Origin: Tolypeutes matacus | Taxonomy: Eukaryota; Chordata; Mammalia; Cingulata; Chlamyphoridae | Direction of reading: 5' to 3' | Length of the DNA stretch: 64,000 nucleotides | Assembly (NCBI GenBank): GCA_026826555.1 | Contig: JAKSZT010053883.1 | Coordinates: 26,717,119-26,781,118, forward strand | Shown here: in pieces, positions 37,191 through 50,469 of the stretch | How the letters are laid out: each line of letters starts with the position of its first letter | How positions within the stretch are numbered: the first letter of the stretch is position 1 | Program-made: the position numbers and the translations under genes | The notes under the pieces: generated by a model | Told to the model about the DNA's origin: nothing | What the model saw: the letters and a program-made list of their open reading frames with translations, nothing else | Database searches by the model: none

Positions 37191-38500
37191 AGTCCCATAT
37201 ACCCACCCCTCCCCCTTCCTTATCTTCCCCTATTAATAATTGTATAAATACAATTGTGTGGTGCATTTGTTACAATTGATGAATAAATATTGAAGCATTG
37301 CTACTAACCAAGGTCTATAGTTTACATTGTGGTTTGCACTTAATTCCAATACCCTAAAAATGCCTTATGTTCCACCTTTTATTCCCTCCTCCTCCCCTCA
37401 GAACCAGTCTTTTTTTTTTTTTTTTTTTTTTTTTGGTAACCACTATCTTTATATCAATGCTAAATGTTTAAATGTCTTCCATTACTACAATATTAATAAG
37501 TTTACTTTGTCCATGGTTGCATTACCCCTTATGTTTGTTCATTCCTCAACCTTTAGCATTTTGGGTTGGAAGGTGATACCTACTCTGCCTCAGCTTGAGA
37601 GGGGGCTTAGATATTATGGGGCAGATAGAAGGAGCTGTTTTGCTTGCAGTTGTAGATACCTTCTGTTTTTTGAGATAGGGGTTGGCCATCATCATCATTT
37701 TGTTAGTTGTCCTGGGTGAGTTGGATAAACTGGAGAGTAGGTGTTGGCCTCAACTTTTCTGAGATTCAGGGCTCAACTGACATATGAATAGACCAAAGAC
37801 TTAAGTCTCTGAGACATATATTTAATGGGTCTAGTGCTAATTATAGGCTCAAATAAAAGGGGTAGAAGAATCATGTGTGGGGAGATTATAAATGAGTCTA
37901 ACTCTGTTACACTGGGGAAATTGGTTGTCATATATTCCAAGGTAAGGCCCACCAATGGGGTGCTGACTTAATGGGGTTGTGTGCCTTGCCTATAGTGTCT
38001 GGATGGCTCTAGAGCCCTCAGGAGCACCCCTATTTGAGGCTTTGTTCACAGTGGCAGTTAGTGAGATCTGCCTGAGATATGCATAAAGGTAACCTCTGGA
38101 ATGACCTCCAGAATGAAATCTCTTAGCCATGAAAGCTCTTTTATATTTGATGTTTCCCCCTTTTGGTCAAAGTCTTTTTTCAAATGCATCGCTAGTTGGC
38201 ACTTGCTAATAATCCCTTGGGGCCAGGGAGGCTCATCCCTGGGAGTCATGTCCCATTTGGGGGCGAGGGTAGGTAGTGCATTTATTTGCTGAGTTTGGCT
38301 TAGAGGCCACATTTGAGTAACAAAGAGGTTTTCAGGAGGTAACTCTTAGGCAATAGTTATTATTAGGCTAAGTTTCAATTTTACAAGAATAGCATTCATA
38401 GTTACATGCATTAATATTGAGGGCTTGACATACAGGTCTGTTTTCTTTTCTTAGACACTGCCTATGTACTTGAGAGATTCTTGCTCCTCTATTTGAGAAA
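37191..38500 (-). mobile_element. Unclassified interspersed repeat, L1 3'UTR-like at its left end
   Basis: The left part matches, in the same order, the repeat at 47278-48700: ACAATTGATGAA, TATAGTTTACATTGT, TTGCTTGCAGTTGTAG and GAACTGGAGAATAGG-like blocks. The left end also resembles an inverted L1 3'UTR. A poly(T) run sits at 37409-37434. I do not recognise the family of the right part. Confidence 0.55.
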
Positions 38501-38639
38501 GTAGCAGGACTCCCTGGAATGGGAATTTAATATTTGGTTGTTTATTGTAGGGGTCTCCACCCACTGAAATGATACCCTATGACAAGATGAACACATTCAT
38601 GTTCCATAGGAGCATGCCCCAGGTGTAGCCCTTCCCACA

Positions 38640-39068
38640 CATCCCCCCACCACCAACACCCTGCACCACTTATAAACTGAGACCTGGAAGAGACAGAGAA
38701 AAGGGAGATCTGCCATTTTGTCCCTGCCATGTGAGAGAGAGGACTCCAAGTTCTCCTACAGCTGCAGAAAGACAGAGAAGCCCCAAGAGGCTCAAAGAGA
38801 CCAGGCCCAGGGAGAGATGCCTGATTGCCCACAACTGAGCTCCAGGGAAAGTAGAGAGACCGGCAGACCCACCATCTTGCCTCACCACATAGCAGGATCC
38901 AGGATCTGCTAGCAGCTGACCTTTGGTGAGAAAGTATCTTGATGATGCCTTGATTTGGACATTTCATGTTCTCGAGACTGTAAGGTTTTACCCCAAATAA
39001 CTTCCCTTTATAAAAGCCAACCCATTTCTGGTAATTTTGCATTGGCAGCCATGTGGCAAACTAAGACA
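38640..39068 (+). mobile_element. ERVL-type LTR (3' part)
   Basis: It shares the terminal block TTTATAAAAGCCAACCC then CATTTCTGGTA with the LTRs at 43671-44270 and 52082-52706, and ends ACTAAGACA. The 5' boundary is not resolved. Confidence 0.6.
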
Positions 39069-39250
39069 CTATCTAAAAGATGTTGTTGAGAGAGAAAAAA
39101 AAAAGGGAAATCAAAACACAAATACAGACACAGTCACATGTTATTTGCATAACAAAATTGTGTAGAACCATATAGCAACTCTCACCATGTTTATCCATGG
39201 GGTGGGATTATGGGGGGGACTTTATATTGCTCTGTTTACTGTATTAATTT

Positions 39251-39641
39251 TTTTTTAAGATTTATTTTATTTTATTTTATTTATTTCTTCCCCCCACCTT
39301 GTTGTTTACACTCACTGTCTGCTCTCTGTCTGTTAGTTGTGTGCTCTCTGTGTCTGCTCAGTTTCTTTTTTTAGGAGGCTTAGGAACCAAACCTGGGACC
39401 TCCCATGTGGGAGGGAGGCAGCCAATCGCTTGAGCCACATCTGCTCCCTGCTTGTTGTGTCTCTTGTTGTGTTTCCTTGTTGTGTCTCCTCATTGCATCA
39501 TCTTGTCGCGTCCGCTCGCTGCGCCAGCCCATCGCATCAACTCGCTGTCTTCCTCCTCTTCTTTAGGAGGTACTGAGAACCAAACTGGGACCTCCCATGT
39601 GGTAGGCGGGCACCCAAATGCTTGAGCCACATCCACTTCCC
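39251..39641 (-). mobile_element. DAS SINE dimer, inverted
   Basis: Two inverted tRNA-like units (GGAACCAAACCTGGGACC and GAGAACCAAACTGGGACC) are separated by a linker rich in TTGTTGTGTCTC-like repeats. The target duplication CTGTATTAATTTT flanks it (about 39239-39251 and 39641-39653). Confidence 0.88.
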
Positions 39642-39794
39642 TGTATTAATTTTATAATCAGAAAAATAAAAGATTTAAAATTGTTGTGTATAACAGCAGT
39701 TCAAGGCACTAACACTCACATTCCTTTTCAAAACCCAGGTAACATTTGCTCAAGCCTTCTCAAAGCAGGAGGGGCAAGAGAAGGAGCACTACTG

Positions 39795-39975
39795 AGCAAT
39801 CCCTTTGTTCCAGGCACTGTGCTGAGTGCCTCGTGTCCCTTATTTCATTTAATCCTTGCAACAGCCCTCCAGACTTGACATTTTTATCCCCATTTGCAGA
39901 TGAGAAAACAGTGGCTCAGAGGGGTGAACTGTCTTGCCTAACGCCAGAGGAAGTAAGTGGCACAGCCTTCAGCAT
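39795..39975 (-). mobile_element. MIR
   Basis: CCAGGCACTGTGCTGAGTGC, CCCCATTTGCAGATGAG. Confidence 0.8.
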
Positions 39976-40009
39976 CCCAAGCTCCTGAGAAGATCTGTGC
40001 CCTCAGCTC

Positions 40010-40680
40010 CATCCAACGCTCTTTTTAAATGGCCCAGTTCAGCCCTCTCTGCCAGTCCCTCCTCCACTATCCCACACATTTGCCTCTCTCCTGAAGTCCA
40101 AAGGAGACACCTTCCTCAGTTGGTGACCTTGCCTCCCTCTCCATCAAGAGAGGAGAGCCCCTCCAGGGGCCTCCTTAACTTCTAGTTCCCTCCAACCTAT
40201 TACTTTACCTCTAGAAACACCTCCAGTCTTTGGTGAAATGAGGCAGAGTGTTTAGGTAAACAAATGGGTGAAGAAAATGCATTTATAACTTGGTTGGTAC
40301 TCACCTCCTTCCCTCTGGTCTCAGAGGATGAAGCATGCCTTCTGTTGGGGACTAATTCCTCCACCTGGGGCCTGGTCTAATCCCCTCAAGGCTTCCCTGG
40401 GACCTGACTCCTCCAATTACCCCCACCTCCACCCAGCATTTTTGTCTCCTTTTTCCTCATTGGCTACTTTCTCTCAGCCTCTAAACATGCCCAAGTTTCT
40501 CTTAAAACAGCACCCTCTCCAGTTCCCCTACCTTGAGCTACCACCTCATTTCTTGCCTCTCTCTAACCCAGTTTCTTGAAAGAATCATCTGTGTGTCCTC
40601 CCTGCCATTATCAATTCACTGCAGCCTGGCTCAGATCCTGCCACTGAACTCACTAATAATCTCCTAATTGCCAATTAAAA
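40010..40680 (+). mobile_element. Probable L2 copy
   Basis: A pyrimidine-rich plus-strand sequence with L2-like phrases such as CCTGGCTCAGATCCTGCC and TCTTGAAAGAATCATCTGTG. Degenerate, no open frame. Confidence 0.5.
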
Positions 40681-40856
40681 ATAGCTTCTAATACACAGTT
40701 CCTGCTGTAGAAAAACAAATGACAGAGAAAAACTAAAAGAAATTTTGGAATATTCATGATTCCACCACACAGAAAGAACTATTGTTAATACTTGGTTATA
40801 TAGCCTTACAGGCTGTTTTCACATATTATATGTGCACATACACACACCCACACACA

Positions 40857-40905
40857 CAGAAAGAGAGAGGAGGAGGAGAGGGAGGAGAGAGAGAGCAAGA
40901 GTGTT
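40857..40905. repeat. GA-rich purine tract
   Basis: An uninterrupted run of AGAGAGG/GGAGGAG units, preceded by a short CA run at 40838-40856. Confidence 0.8.
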
Positions 40906-41337
40906 TTTTTGTTTTTTGTTTTAATAGAAAGGAGCTCACTTGCTAAATCAGTACTTCTCAAGACATGGTCCTTAAACCACAAGTGTCTTAGCATGGGTTC
41001 TTCCAGGAGCAGACCTTGAGATAAGGACTGGTGTGAAAATAGTTTATTAAACCAGTGATCATAGATGGCAACTGAAGATGTATCTTGCAGGGAAACTCTA
41101 GGAAATGGTACAAAACACATGTCTCAATTATACCACCTGGAAGGCAAGGGAGCTGGGGTATTTGTATACCCTCCTTGAATGTCAAGGCTGTTCTCCAGGA
41201 ATGTTTAATTACTTGGCACTTGTGACCTTCAAGTCACAAGCTGGTCAATGAGCTTTCTGCAGTTCTGGGTAAGAGATCCCTCAGCCATGGATACAGGCGC
41301 TAGCAGCTAGAAATCTTGGGATCACACTGTGGTGGTT

Positions 41338-42848
41338 TGAAGCTGTATGAATCTCAGAAAAACATGTTCTTAAACTTAATCCCTTCCTGTGGGTATGAGC
41401 TTATTGTAAGTAGGACCTTTTGATACTGTTACTTCAGATAAGGTGTGACCCACCTCAGTCAGGATGGGTCTTAATTCTATTACTGGAGTCCTTAAAAACA
41501 ATGAAATTCAGACAGAGAAAGCCACAGAAAGCAAGAAGCTGAAATTTCAATGGAACCCGGAAGAGAAGGGAGAGACCAGTAGATACCACCATGTGCCTTG
41601 CCATGTGACAAGCTAAGTGAGGACTAAGGATTGCCAGCAGACAGCCCTGGAATGCCTCCGTATTCAGGGAGAAAGCATCTCCTTGATGATGCTTTGATTT
41701 GGACTTTCTCTTTGCTTCAGAACCATAAGCAAATAAATATCCATTGTTTAACCCAAACTGTTTCATGGTATTCTCTTGAGCAGCCCAGGAAACCAAAATA
41801 GATTTTGGTATCAGGAGTGGGGTGCTGCTCTTGCAAATACCAAAAATGGGTTGAGGCTGGAAGAATTGTGAGACACTTGATAGAAAAGGCCTAGATTGCT
41901 TTGAAGAGACTGTTGGTAGAAATATCAATGCTAAAGGTACTTCTGATGAGGCCTGAGGTGGAAAAGACAAATGTGTTATTGGAAACTGGAGGAAAGGCAA
42001 TCCTTGTTTTATTTATTTATTATTATTATTATTTTTAAAGATTTTATTTATTTATTCATTTATCCCCCCCTGCCGCTCGCGCTCGCTGGGTCAGCCAACC
42101 ACCCCGGGGCCTCCCACATGGCAAATGGGAGCCCCACTGACTGAGCCACAGCCGCCTCCCGCAATCCTTGTTTTAAAGTAGCAGAGAACTTAGTGAAATT
42201 GAGTTTTGATATCAGATGGAAGGCAGAACTTGAAAGCAAAGAACTTGGATATTTAGCTGAAGAGATTTCTATGCTAAGTGTGCTAAGTGCAGATTGGTTT
42301 CTCCTTGTGGCTTATAGTAAAATGCAAGAGGAAAGGGATAAGCTAGAATTGAAATCCTGGGCACAAAGAAACTGAAATTGATGTTTGGAAAATTCTGAGC
42401 CTATTCAGCACAGGGCTCCATGTGAGGGTTCAACTGAACATGGAACGAGTCAGCAATTTCTGTGGAAGTCAGGATTGGAAATGCAGTTACCCAGGAAGGA
42501 TCTGTGGACAGTTCTTCTGTATTCAGAAGGAGTCATTTATAAGCTGAATGAAATTCAGCAGAGGGAGCCACAGAAAGCACGTAGCTGAATATCAACAGAA
42601 CCCAGAAGAGAAGGGAGAGATGAAGAGATGCTGCCAACGTGCCTTGCCATGCGACAGCTAAGAACCAAGGATCACCAGCAGCCAGTCCCAAAGACTAGTT
42701 TTTCACCAGTCTTTGGGAGAAAGCATCTCCTAGATGATGCCTTGATTTGGACTTTCTCTTAGCCTCAAAACCATAAGCAAATAAATTCCCATTGCTTAAC
42801 CCAATTCATTTCATGCCATTTTCTTGAGCAGCCCAGGAAACTAAAACA
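41338..42848 (+). mobile_element. Defective short ERVL-like provirus with 5-bp target duplication
   Basis: The 5' LTR runs from TGTGGTGGTTTGAAGC at 41338 to about 41803. Directly after it, 41806 starts a tRNA-Leu-like primer binding site, TGGTATCAGGAGTGGGGT. About 0.7 kb of internal DNA without a long open frame follows, carrying a DAS SINE at 42012-42160. A 5'-truncated second LTR copy occupies about 42528-42848 (shared blocks GAAATTCAG, GCATCTCCTTGATGATG-like, CCATAAGCAAATAAAT). The element is flanked by CACAC at 41333-41337 and 42849-42853. Coding capacity is lost, so it can only have moved with help from another element. Confidence 0.75.
42012..42160 (-). mobile_element. DAS SINE, shortened chimeric form
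   Basis: (TTTA)n and (TTA)n tail, then an inverted head ending GAGCCACAGCCGCCTCCC. The target duplication GCAATCCTTGTTTTA is at 41997-42011 and 42161-42175. About 30 bp present in sister copies (around the GGCCTGCCCTCACC block) is missing. Confidence 0.92.
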
Positions 42849-43670
42849 CACACTGATAGCCCAGTTGAGGGATAAGGGTGGGACACAGACAGTATGTTAA
42901 AGTCCACCCTTTACACCTGCTCAGATCAACTTGAATGCCACATTAAGTTTTATGTTCTTTCACTGCTTCTTCAAGGTGATGGTGACCAGTCACAATTATT
43001 ATTTTTAAAGTAGACAATAGGAGGGGTAGTGGGACAAGCTACAGGTCCCACTGCTGTAGTTGGTCCTTAGGCTGTAACTGATGCTTTCCATGTTCCTTTA
43101 TCTACCACTATTCTATATGCCCCTCACTTGGGTCAACAGGGGTCTCTTACCCCTGCCAGTTCAGTAACTCCTTTCTTTGCCTGCTGGTCTAGTGGTACAA
43201 GGATTCCCAAATTACAAGTGGCTGCCATCCCCTCATAAGAGTGTTTACTCTCTAACTTTTGAGTTAGTATTCCTAATCCAACACAGCCTAAAGTCATGGG
43301 GATAGGAAGTACCAATTCACGAAGCAGGGCCTTTGGAATAAAGTGGAGAAGAGTCATTTCTTTGGTTCCCAGACCCATGGAGTCTACCTATCAGGATACA
43401 GCACACGTGTGATGGCTACTGGCTCAAATATATACATACAGCTTGAGGACAGAACCTCAACCTATCTTCAAGATGATGCTTCAGTTATGCCTTTAAGTGA
43501 CCATCCCAACATTCTCTCAGGATGGCAGCTTCTGGATGATGTGATATATTGTAGGACCAGTGGATAATATGGCCATGTGCCCATTGTCATAGTTTTTCCA
43601 TGGTCATGTTATGGTGGATCCCATGATAATAAACTGTGAGCCCTCAGATACTGGTGCTGCCCAAGACATT

Positions 43671-44270
43671 TGTATTAGTCAGCCAAAGAGGTGCTGATGC
43701 AAAGTACCAGAAATATGTTGGTTTTTATAAAAGGTGTTTATTTGGGGTAAAAGCTTACAGTTACAAGGCCCTAAAGAGTCCAACCCAAGGTTGCTTTTCT
43801 CACCAAAGTCAGTTGCCATGTGTTGAAGCAAAATGGTTGCCGATCTCTGTGAGAGTTCAGCCTTGCTCTCTCTCAGCTACAGGCTGGCATAGGGCTGTTT
43901 CTTTCCAGGCTTCCTCAGCTCAGCTGCTCTGTTCTCTTCAGCTGCAAGCTATCAGGCAAATGGCTCATCTCTTTTTCCTGGGGCCGCAGGATCAAAGTTC
44001 TCTCCTCTGCTGTGTCTATGGAGCTCTCTTTCTTTTCTGTGTATCTTCTTGAGTGAGTGTCCATTTATATAGCCCACCAAGGGGGTGGGGACTTAACCTT
44101 AGCTACACCTTACTGAAGTGGTCAAATCAAAGCCCTAATCTTAACATAATTTAATCAGAGGTATCTAGCTGAATCTAATAAAATCAAAGGGGATCACACC
44201 CAGAGGAAGAGACCAGTTTACAAACATAATCTCTCTTTTTGGAATTCATAAATAATCTCAAACTGCCACA
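43671..44270 (-). mobile_element. ERVL-type solo LTR with intact target duplication
   Basis: A 600-bp element beginning TGTATTAGTCAGCC and ending AACTGCCACA on the plus strand, giving TG...CA ends in its own orientation. Perfect 5-bp duplication ACATT at 43666-43670 and 44271-44275. No internal viral sequence is attached, so it is a solo LTR, inserted in the older antisense provirus. Confidence 0.82.
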
Positions 44271-46594
44271 ACATTGTGGACAGAGAAAGCAAACCTGTAT
44301 CCAGAATATGTATCAGTCCCATGAGGCCAAAGAATAATCACAGCCTCTCCAGAGTGGTTGGGTCCAATGTAACCAAACTATCACCATGTGGCTCCTTGAG
44401 GGGTGATACCATATCAAGAGCTCCCTCTCCCTCCCTGCTCTGATAGATTGAACATTTAGTGGTAGTAATAGCTAGAACAGCCTGAGTAAGAGGTAACCTA
44501 TGCTGTTGAGTCCACATATGACCTCTGACCCTGAAAACATGACTATTCAGTTCCCAGGCCCATTGTGAAAGCTCTGGGATGACTGAGAAAACAGGCTGGC
44601 TTATTTCGGTGGTTTAGTGCCTCCTCTGTGATGGGCACACTCTGGTAGACATTGGCATGGGACAAAGACTCACATATCTTACATCTTCTCCCAGAGGTCA
44701 ACCTGCATGTTTTTCTCCAGACCTTCTTAACTCCTGCTTTTCAATCTTGCTCTTTGCAGGTCCCTGATCAACCAGCCAAACTATTTTCCACTTCCCAGGA
44801 GTTGTTACCTCCTCTCCTGCCCCAAGCTGATGATTCCATGTAGTGCTTGAAGTTCTACTCTTGGGAACATGTCCCTCTCCACTGTCTTTTAGGACACCAC
44901 TGAGTGGGGCTATAGTGCAGCAAGAGTCCATTTTTGGCTGCACCAACATATTGTACCAACTCATCCATAACCAAGTCCAAGCTTTTTCCTTCTCTGTCAG
45001 CTGGTCATAATGAATCCCTCATGAGACTATAGGTATGAGTGGAGGGAGAAATTCCAGAGCAAATGTCTGGGTCTGTTTGTGTAATTTATTTGTGCCCTCG
45101 AGTCCTGCTTGGGTCTGATCCTGAAGGTAACATTTCCATCGTACAATGAATTGCTCTTGTACGTGCCTAACTTTTTGAGTTGGTAGGACTCTCAGTATAT
45201 GTTATGTTTATATATGCTTGGGCCCATTCTGGTCCATGGTTAATTGTTCACATATTTATCAGACCCCAATAGCATGACAGTGGTTGCTTTTCAAATGTTG
45301 ATGGTTCTCTGCTGCAGAGAGCATGCCTCACCATGAGATCTGCTAGGTCCTCTGGTCCAAGTGGCAGGTTGCTTATTCCACAGCTTGAGCCTGCTGTAGA
45401 GCCCTCTCTTGCTCCGGGCCCACTCAAAACTGGCAGTTTTCTGGGTTGGAGCGATATTCCTACATGAGAAGTATGTTGTCTCCAAAATCTAAAGAAGCCT
45501 ACTAAATGCCTCTTTCTTGGCGATAGGAGGTGCAACGTACAATTACTTGACCATGACTTTGGAGGGGATGTCTCTGCATGTCCTAGATTACCAACCCCAA
45601 AAAAACTTTACTGTTGTATCAAACCCTTGAATCTGTTTATCGCCTACTCTCGTGTGCATGTCTTACAGCATATCCATAATATTTGCCACTTTTCATCTTC
45701 TCCAGGACTCATGATCTCATTAACATGATAGTATCAATATAGAGAACTATTATGAAGCTCTGAGGAATTTTAGGTAGTATATTATGACAGAGTAGGAAAG
45801 CCAACACCTTGGGGCAAGACCGTGAATGTACACTGCTGTCTGTTCCAGGTGAATGCAAAGTGCTTCTGATCCTCCTGCCTGAAAAGGATTGGGGGGAAAA
45901 AAGGAAAATGCATTTGGTAGAACAATTACTACATACCAAGTACCAGAGGTGTCTTGGTCTATTTCAGTAAAGATATCACCTCTGGCACAGCAGCTACAAT
46001 TGAGCTGTCACTTAATTAAGTTAATTGTAGTAGTACACCATCATCCACCATGATATATCTGCTTTTTTTTTTCAGTGGCCAATCTGGTGAATCAAATGGG
46101 GATATGATGGAGACTACCACCCCTGACTTCTTTAAATTGTTGATGGTGACACTAGGCCTCTTCCTTTCACCATAGAGAGCAGTGTTACTTCTAATGTACT
46201 ATCTTTTAAGGGTGTGTGTGTGCAATTTCAAATGCATCCATTGAATTTGGTCTTCCTACTATTATAGATATTTCTCTTCAGATTAAGGAATCAATATGAT
46301 GCTTTCACATTTATTTATCCCAATTAAGTATTGATCACAGTGTGGGCCTGGAGAACCATTGGACCCACTGTGAAATGGGCTTTGGCCAGGACTCTATTTA
46401 TCATCTTGCCTCCCGATTTACCTCTACTCTGAAATAGGAGGATCATGGTGGCCTTTTGGATCCCTTGGTGTGAATGTCAGCCTAGAACACTGTATCCCCT
46501 GTATCCAAAAACCATCAAACTATCTGGATAATGTTTTTATTTTTGAATTTTTTAAAAAGATATTTAGATTACATAAATGTTATATAAAAAATAT

Positions 46595-47262
<668 letters not shown>

Positions 47263-47277
47263 ATATATATATATATA

Positions 47278-48700
47278 TGGATTCCCATATGCCCTGCTCC
47301 CCACACCACCCATATTTGCCGCCATTAACAACATCCTTTATTAGTGTGGTACATTCATTGCAATTGATGAACACATTGTGGAGCATTGCCACTAAGCATG
47401 GATTATAGTTTACATTGTAATGTACATGCTCTCCCACACAATTCTGTAGCTTATGGCTAGATATATAATGACCTGTATCTGTCATTGCAATGTCATTCAG
47501 GACAATTCCCAAGTCTCGAAAATGCCCCCATATTATACCTGTTTTCCCTCTCCCTGACCTCAGAACCTCCAGTGGCCACTGCTTCTACATCAATGATATA
47601 AGTTCTTCCATTGCTCGAATCACAGTAAGTCTATAGTAGAATACCAGTAGGCCCACTCTAATCCATAGTTCATTCCCCAATCCTGAGGATTCTGGGATGG
47701 TGATGCCCACTCCACCTCTAATTGAGAGGGGACTTCAGTCCCCTACATCCGATGGATAGTACTCTCTTGCTTGCAGTTGTAGGCTCTCTCATTCCTTGGT
47801 ATGGTGATTGTCCATCCTCACCTCCTTGTTAGTTATCCTGGGTTCATCCAATGAACTGGAGAATAGGTGTTGCAACTCCATCGAGGCTCAGGGCCTAGCT
47901 GGCACATGGACAGTTCTGGATAGTCTTTATCCCCCAGTGTACAGTTATTTTGTTAAATGGCCCTAGGTTCATTTAGGGGGAAAACTGGGGTAATCAATTC
48001 TGTGTATACTTGTTATGGCATTTCCGGGTCTTTTCTCAAACGAACCCAATCTTTCTGTCTCCTGGGTCTGAGAACTAGCTTAAGCAGGGAAAATGGGTGA
48101 TGGATAGTGATTTCCCATGTGACGGCTCACATCAGCTTTCAGATCACATGCTCTTGATCTGTTTAGATTATGTTGGTCAACAATCCCCTTGTTGGCTGCT
48201 CATTGATCTTGCCCTTAGAAACTCTAAGGTCTATCTATTAGCTATCCCACAGATCTCTGTGGGTAAGGTCCCCTGGTTGACTTTCCAACTTTGCTGCCTA
48301 TTATGCTAATTCCCTCCACCTTGTCTCTGATGGTTAAGTGCTACCACCTGGCCTCTGCTGTTCTGGACTCCCGTTGTCCCCATTGACACTGGAGAATTCA
48401 GTTCCATAGAAGCCTTCCCTACTGTTCACTACCTTGGAAAGTTCAGCTACTCCTGAGCTGCTCGGTGATTCCAGTGCCCCCATCATAAGCTCATTCATTT
48501 TTGCCTTAGTGAAGGGAGTGTGCTCTGGGAACATACACAGCTGGTGGGTTTGCCCGTTTAAGGTAATAAATTTCTTCTATTGGACCCATGTCTCTCAGCC
48601 TTTTGACCACTTCCTCCAGTTCTGGAAGTTCTGGAATTTCCACATCACGTATTGTGGCAGTTTTTTTTTTTTTTTTTCCCCTCCCAATTGCTAAGCTATT
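47278..48700 (-). mobile_element. Interspersed repeat related to the one at 37191
   Basis: It contains ACATTCATTGCAATTGATG, TATAGTTTACATTGTAATG and TTGCTTGCAGTTGTAGGC in the same order as 37191-38500. The left end resembles an inverted L1 3'UTR. A poly(T) run is at 48661-48677. No open frame. Confidence 0.55.
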
Positions 48701-50166
48701 GTCTTAGTGCCAAACCCACCCTTCTCTATCCTCTTGCAGAAAGTCACATTTCAGCCTTGCCAGGTGCTGTTGTGCTCTGTCAATAGGGATACAGGAGGGA
48801 TACTGCAAGACTGAAGGAGGAAGGAGGGACTTGCTTCTTCCTTCTGACTTCCATCAGCTTCTCGTTCCTGTGAGCATTTCCCTGGCAATGGTCTTTACCC
48901 TGGCATCACCACCACCGTCCCTTAGCAGCAGTTGAATCCAGTTTGCAGTTGTTCCAACACTTTGTAGCACCAGTTCAGCAGGTGCCTCTTCCTAAATGTC
49001 TGAGTTTCAGTTCCTTGGAACTCCTCCTCTAAACTACTAAATTTTGATAATCCCACTCTCTTATCTTTACCAGCCCTGGGTATGGTATTTGTTTCCTGTA
49101 ATTGCTACCTTGTGCTCTCTTTTTACCTTTTCATTTACCTACTTAATAACTTTCCAACTTAAACTTAATAACTTTATACCTATTTAACAATACTTTACAT
49201 TATATTTTCTCTAAGTAACAGATGTGTTATTTAATAAACAGGTGTGATTTCTGTCTCCTGATTGGACCCCAACAATTATCTTTTCCAAGTTTCAGGGAAA
49301 CATACCTGTTCCAGGAACCCTTGTCAGCACAATAAATCCAGAGGCCTAGGAGAGTGCCTCCATATCAACAAATTCTTTTCAAATCCAGCTCTATATTCCA
49401 CCCCCTCTACCAGGTCAATCCTCAATCTCCATTCCCAGTTGTAGGTCCTCCAACTTTCTGTTGGCACCTATTGGCCAGATTCTGCAATTCTTTTAGTAAA
49501 CATCTCTTCTCTAAGCAAATTAGTATTTCCTCAGTGGCACCATACTTGGACTTGACCCTAGTTATTGGCCTAAAATTCACAAGAAGAGATAGGAGCAGAT
49601 CGTAAAGAGGATAAATATCACATTGCAAGGTATCTGCGTTTGGTGAGGATGCTGTGTGGTCTCCAGGTCAGGGGAGAGAGCCTGCAATCCTCTGACAAAG
49701 GGGGATTCTTCTGGCCAATCATCATGAGGTCCTGGACCTGGTTTACAGCCCTATCTGCCCTCCAGCTACAGGGGAGTAGGGGCTTTTAAATGCTGTCATA
49801 GTGGGTTTTTTGGTTTTCATACCATAATCTGAGTTGGCAGTTGGCTAGTTCAAGTCTATAATTTTCTTCCTTTAGCACATCAGTGGTACTTAACAATAAA
49901 AAAAAAAACAAAAAAACCTCCACCAGTTCTTTTCATTACTACTGCCTCCACATCTCTCAAATGTTCAAATGATGGAGAGACTGCATAAACCAGTGTATCC
50001 CCTTACACCTGTAGCCTATCCTAATCTACCACAAGTGAGAGTCCTTATAATGGGGCATCTACAACATGTCAAGGAATACCAAAAATGGGAGCATTCTGTA
50101 CATTTGGCTAGCAAATGATCTAACTCTATCTGTCTTAGTTTAGGAGCCTAGAAGCATACTCCAAGA

Positions 50167-50469
50167 CAGGGGTTCTTTTTTTTTTTTTTACCGGGAGGTC
50201 CCGGGGATCAAACCCGGGTCCCTCCATATGGGAGACGGACGCCCAACCAGTTGAGCCACATCCGACCCCAAGACAGAGGTTCTTAACAAGAGGTCTGTGA
50301 ACCTGAACTGAAATAAAAAAAAAAAAAACAGTATTCTTGGGACGTGTTGGTGTGGGTGTGATATATTTACTAAATAATGCACAGTATAGTGTGGACTTAG
50401 TAAGGGGTCCGCGATTTTCATCTTGACTGGCAAAGGGGTCCATGGAACAAAAAAGGTTAGGAACCCCTG
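50167..50469. mobile_element. hAT-type DNA transposon fossil with 8-bp target duplication
   Basis: The terminal inverted repeats are CAGGGGTTCTT at 50167-50177 and TTAGGAACCCCTG ending at 50469. The 8-bp duplication CTCCAAGA is perfect at 50159-50166 and 50470-50477. It is a short non-autonomous copy without a transposase frame, interrupted by a SINE. Confidence 0.85.
50178..50269 (-). mobile_element. DAS SINE nested in the hAT element
   Basis: Poly(T), inverted B box GGGGATCAAACCCGGG, head ending TTGAGCCACATCCGACCCC. The target duplication AAGACAGGGGTTCTT is at 50163-50177 and, with one change, 50270-50284. It spans the hAT 5' end, so the SINE came later. Confidence 0.93.

Noticed and set aside
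43636..44052. Similar antisense frames in the LTRs (VSQRGAD, KYQK, VGFYK motifs) here, at 52427-52765 and 38542-39042
   Set aside because: Resemblance comes from the shared LTR sequence; the frames differ in length, are not conserved as proteins and lie antisense to the element.
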